NCBI GenBank assembly: GCA_937927905.1
Contig: CALFWP010000003.1
Location: forward strand, 1 to 6,505
Direction of reading: 5' to 3'
Length of the DNA stretch: 6,505 bases
DNA from: an uncultured Neomegalonema sp.
GTDB taxonomy: Bacteria; Pseudomonadota; Alphaproteobacteria; Rhodobacterales; Rhodobacteraceae
Shown: positions 5,997-6,505 of the stretch, one piece after another
How positions within the stretch are numbered: position 1 is the stretch's first letter
Layout: each line of letters opens with the position of its first letter
Notes under the pieces: model-generated
What the model saw: the letters and a program-made list of their open reading frames with translations, nothing else
Databases searched by the model: none
What the model was told of the DNA's origin: nothing
Translations under genes and position numbers: made by a program

Positions 5997-6505
5997 TTCG
6001 TTGGCAACTGAAGGTGGGCATGGTGAACCTATGTTTGCAGTAACAGATGCAGGCAATGGCAGAGGAGGATGAACGTTGTTTTGGCTGAAACGTCTCTTGA
6101 CTGATGGGGCTGTTCCTAACCCAACATCGTTGGAAAAAAAAATGAAAAGAGTATTTGGAAGAAGTTGGCGTTGTATACCTACGCTACGGGATTGTATATC
6201 GGGTCGCGCTTACCTTCCCCCCTCACAATCCGTTTTTTGGGCGATTTATATTCGGAATAGATCTCCTTAAGTGGAGAGCTTCGCAGATTTATTTTTGTTG
6301 TAAATGGCGTCGGAGCTCCTTCATCCCAAAATCGTCGGGCATATTACACTCTCGTGCATATTACACTCTCGTGGTGTACCTAGGCCATGTGTGTGTTTTT
6401 TCTCTCCGGTACGTAGCAGTTGTGATTGTTTTATCCATTATCAGGTGTTGGGAGGGGTCTTGAGCTCCGAACTTGCGGAACACCCGTGCTACGATAGAGG
6501 TATAC
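5831..6505. other. Unassigned sequence after the recQ break, no recognisable gene
   Basis: About 675 bases with roughly 47% GC by hand count, against mid-fifties in the catabolic genes. In the plus frames I read through to about 6070 I see only short frames with no family resemblance and no continuation of RecQ. Two overlapping plus-strand frames further on (6076-6270 from a TTG preceded by AGGAGG, and 6155-6463) also resemble nothing I know. On the minus strand no long frame is present; a frame entering from the right edge ends near 6371 and is likewise unrecognised. The stretch contains a 17-base tandem repeat and several short inverted repeats. An insertion sequence end, a decayed mobile element or a misjoined sequence are all possible; no transposase, integrase, reverse transcriptase, tRNA or rRNA is seen. 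Confidence 0.5.
6339..6372. repeat. Two perfect tandem copies of a 17-base unit
   Basis: GCATATTACACTCTCGT occurs at 6339-6355 and again directly at 6356-6372, with the following G also shared. It lies within the unassigned region. Two copies without spacers rule out a CRISPR array; tandem binding sites (iterons), replication slippage or an assembly stutter are possible. Confidence 0.9.

Noticed and set aside
5821..6020. Fold-back chimera in which the tail is the reverse complement of upstream sequence
   Set aside because: Beyond the roughly 20-base arms, sequence after 5996 does not match the reverse complement of sequence before 5821.
6108..6145. Integron attC-like core (ACCCAAC) in the tail
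   Set aside because: No partner GTTRRRY site with matching arms is present, and there is no integrase or cassette gene.
6339..6372. CRISPR repeats
   Set aside because: The two 17-base copies are directly adjacent with no spacer, and no cas gene is near.
6155..6463. 102-codon plus-strand frame in the tail
   Set aside because: It overlaps another frame, has no ribosome site or family resemblance, and includes the tandem repeat; I cannot support it as a gene.

Overview
The window looks like a piece of an alphaproteobacterial chromosome. GC is about 55% in the lines I counted by hand. The genes read like the leucine/isovalerate (liu-type) catabolic cluster of aerobic Alphaproteobacteria, and a small secreted protein of a type I associate with that class lies among them. 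I cannot name the genus. The left edge cuts a gene, and the right edge lies in sequence that I cannot assign.

Layout: (1) 2-1786 (+), the biotin-bearing alpha subunit of methylcrotonyl-CoA carboxylase, lacking roughly its first 65-70 residues because the window starts inside it. (2) 1851-2321 (-), a small exported protein of unknown function, convergent with mccA, with its own promoter (2374-2402) and a terminator (about 1821-1853) between the two stop codons. (3) 2443-5373 (+), three tightly packed genes: an AMP-forming acyl-CoA synthetase, a PaaI-type hotdog thioesterase (8-nt overlap) and hydroxymethylglutaryl-CoA lyase (4-nt ATGA overlap). (4) 5423-5884 (+), the start of a RecQ helicase that stops matching RecQ exactly before the DEAH box. 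(5) 5831-6505, about 675 bases at roughly 47% GC (hand count) with no recognisable gene, but with a tandem repeat and several inverted repeats.

How the genes work together: methylcrotonyl-CoA carboxylase makes 3-methylglutaconyl-CoA. A hydratase not in this window gives HMG-CoA, and HMG-CoA lyase splits it into acetyl-CoA and acetoacetate. The CoA ligase and thioesterase placed between them probably load and unload acyl groups on CoA for this pathway, but their exact substrates cannot be read from sequence. Isovaleryl-CoA dehydrogenase and the carboxylase beta subunit are expected just upstream, outside the window.

The most unusual place is the recQ break and what follows it. The helicase loses its DEAH box and everything after it, the new sequence differs in composition, and an imperfect inverted repeat spans the join. 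A mobile element or an assembly chimera are both possible. I found no transposase, intron hallmark or recognisable new system there, and I do not claim one.
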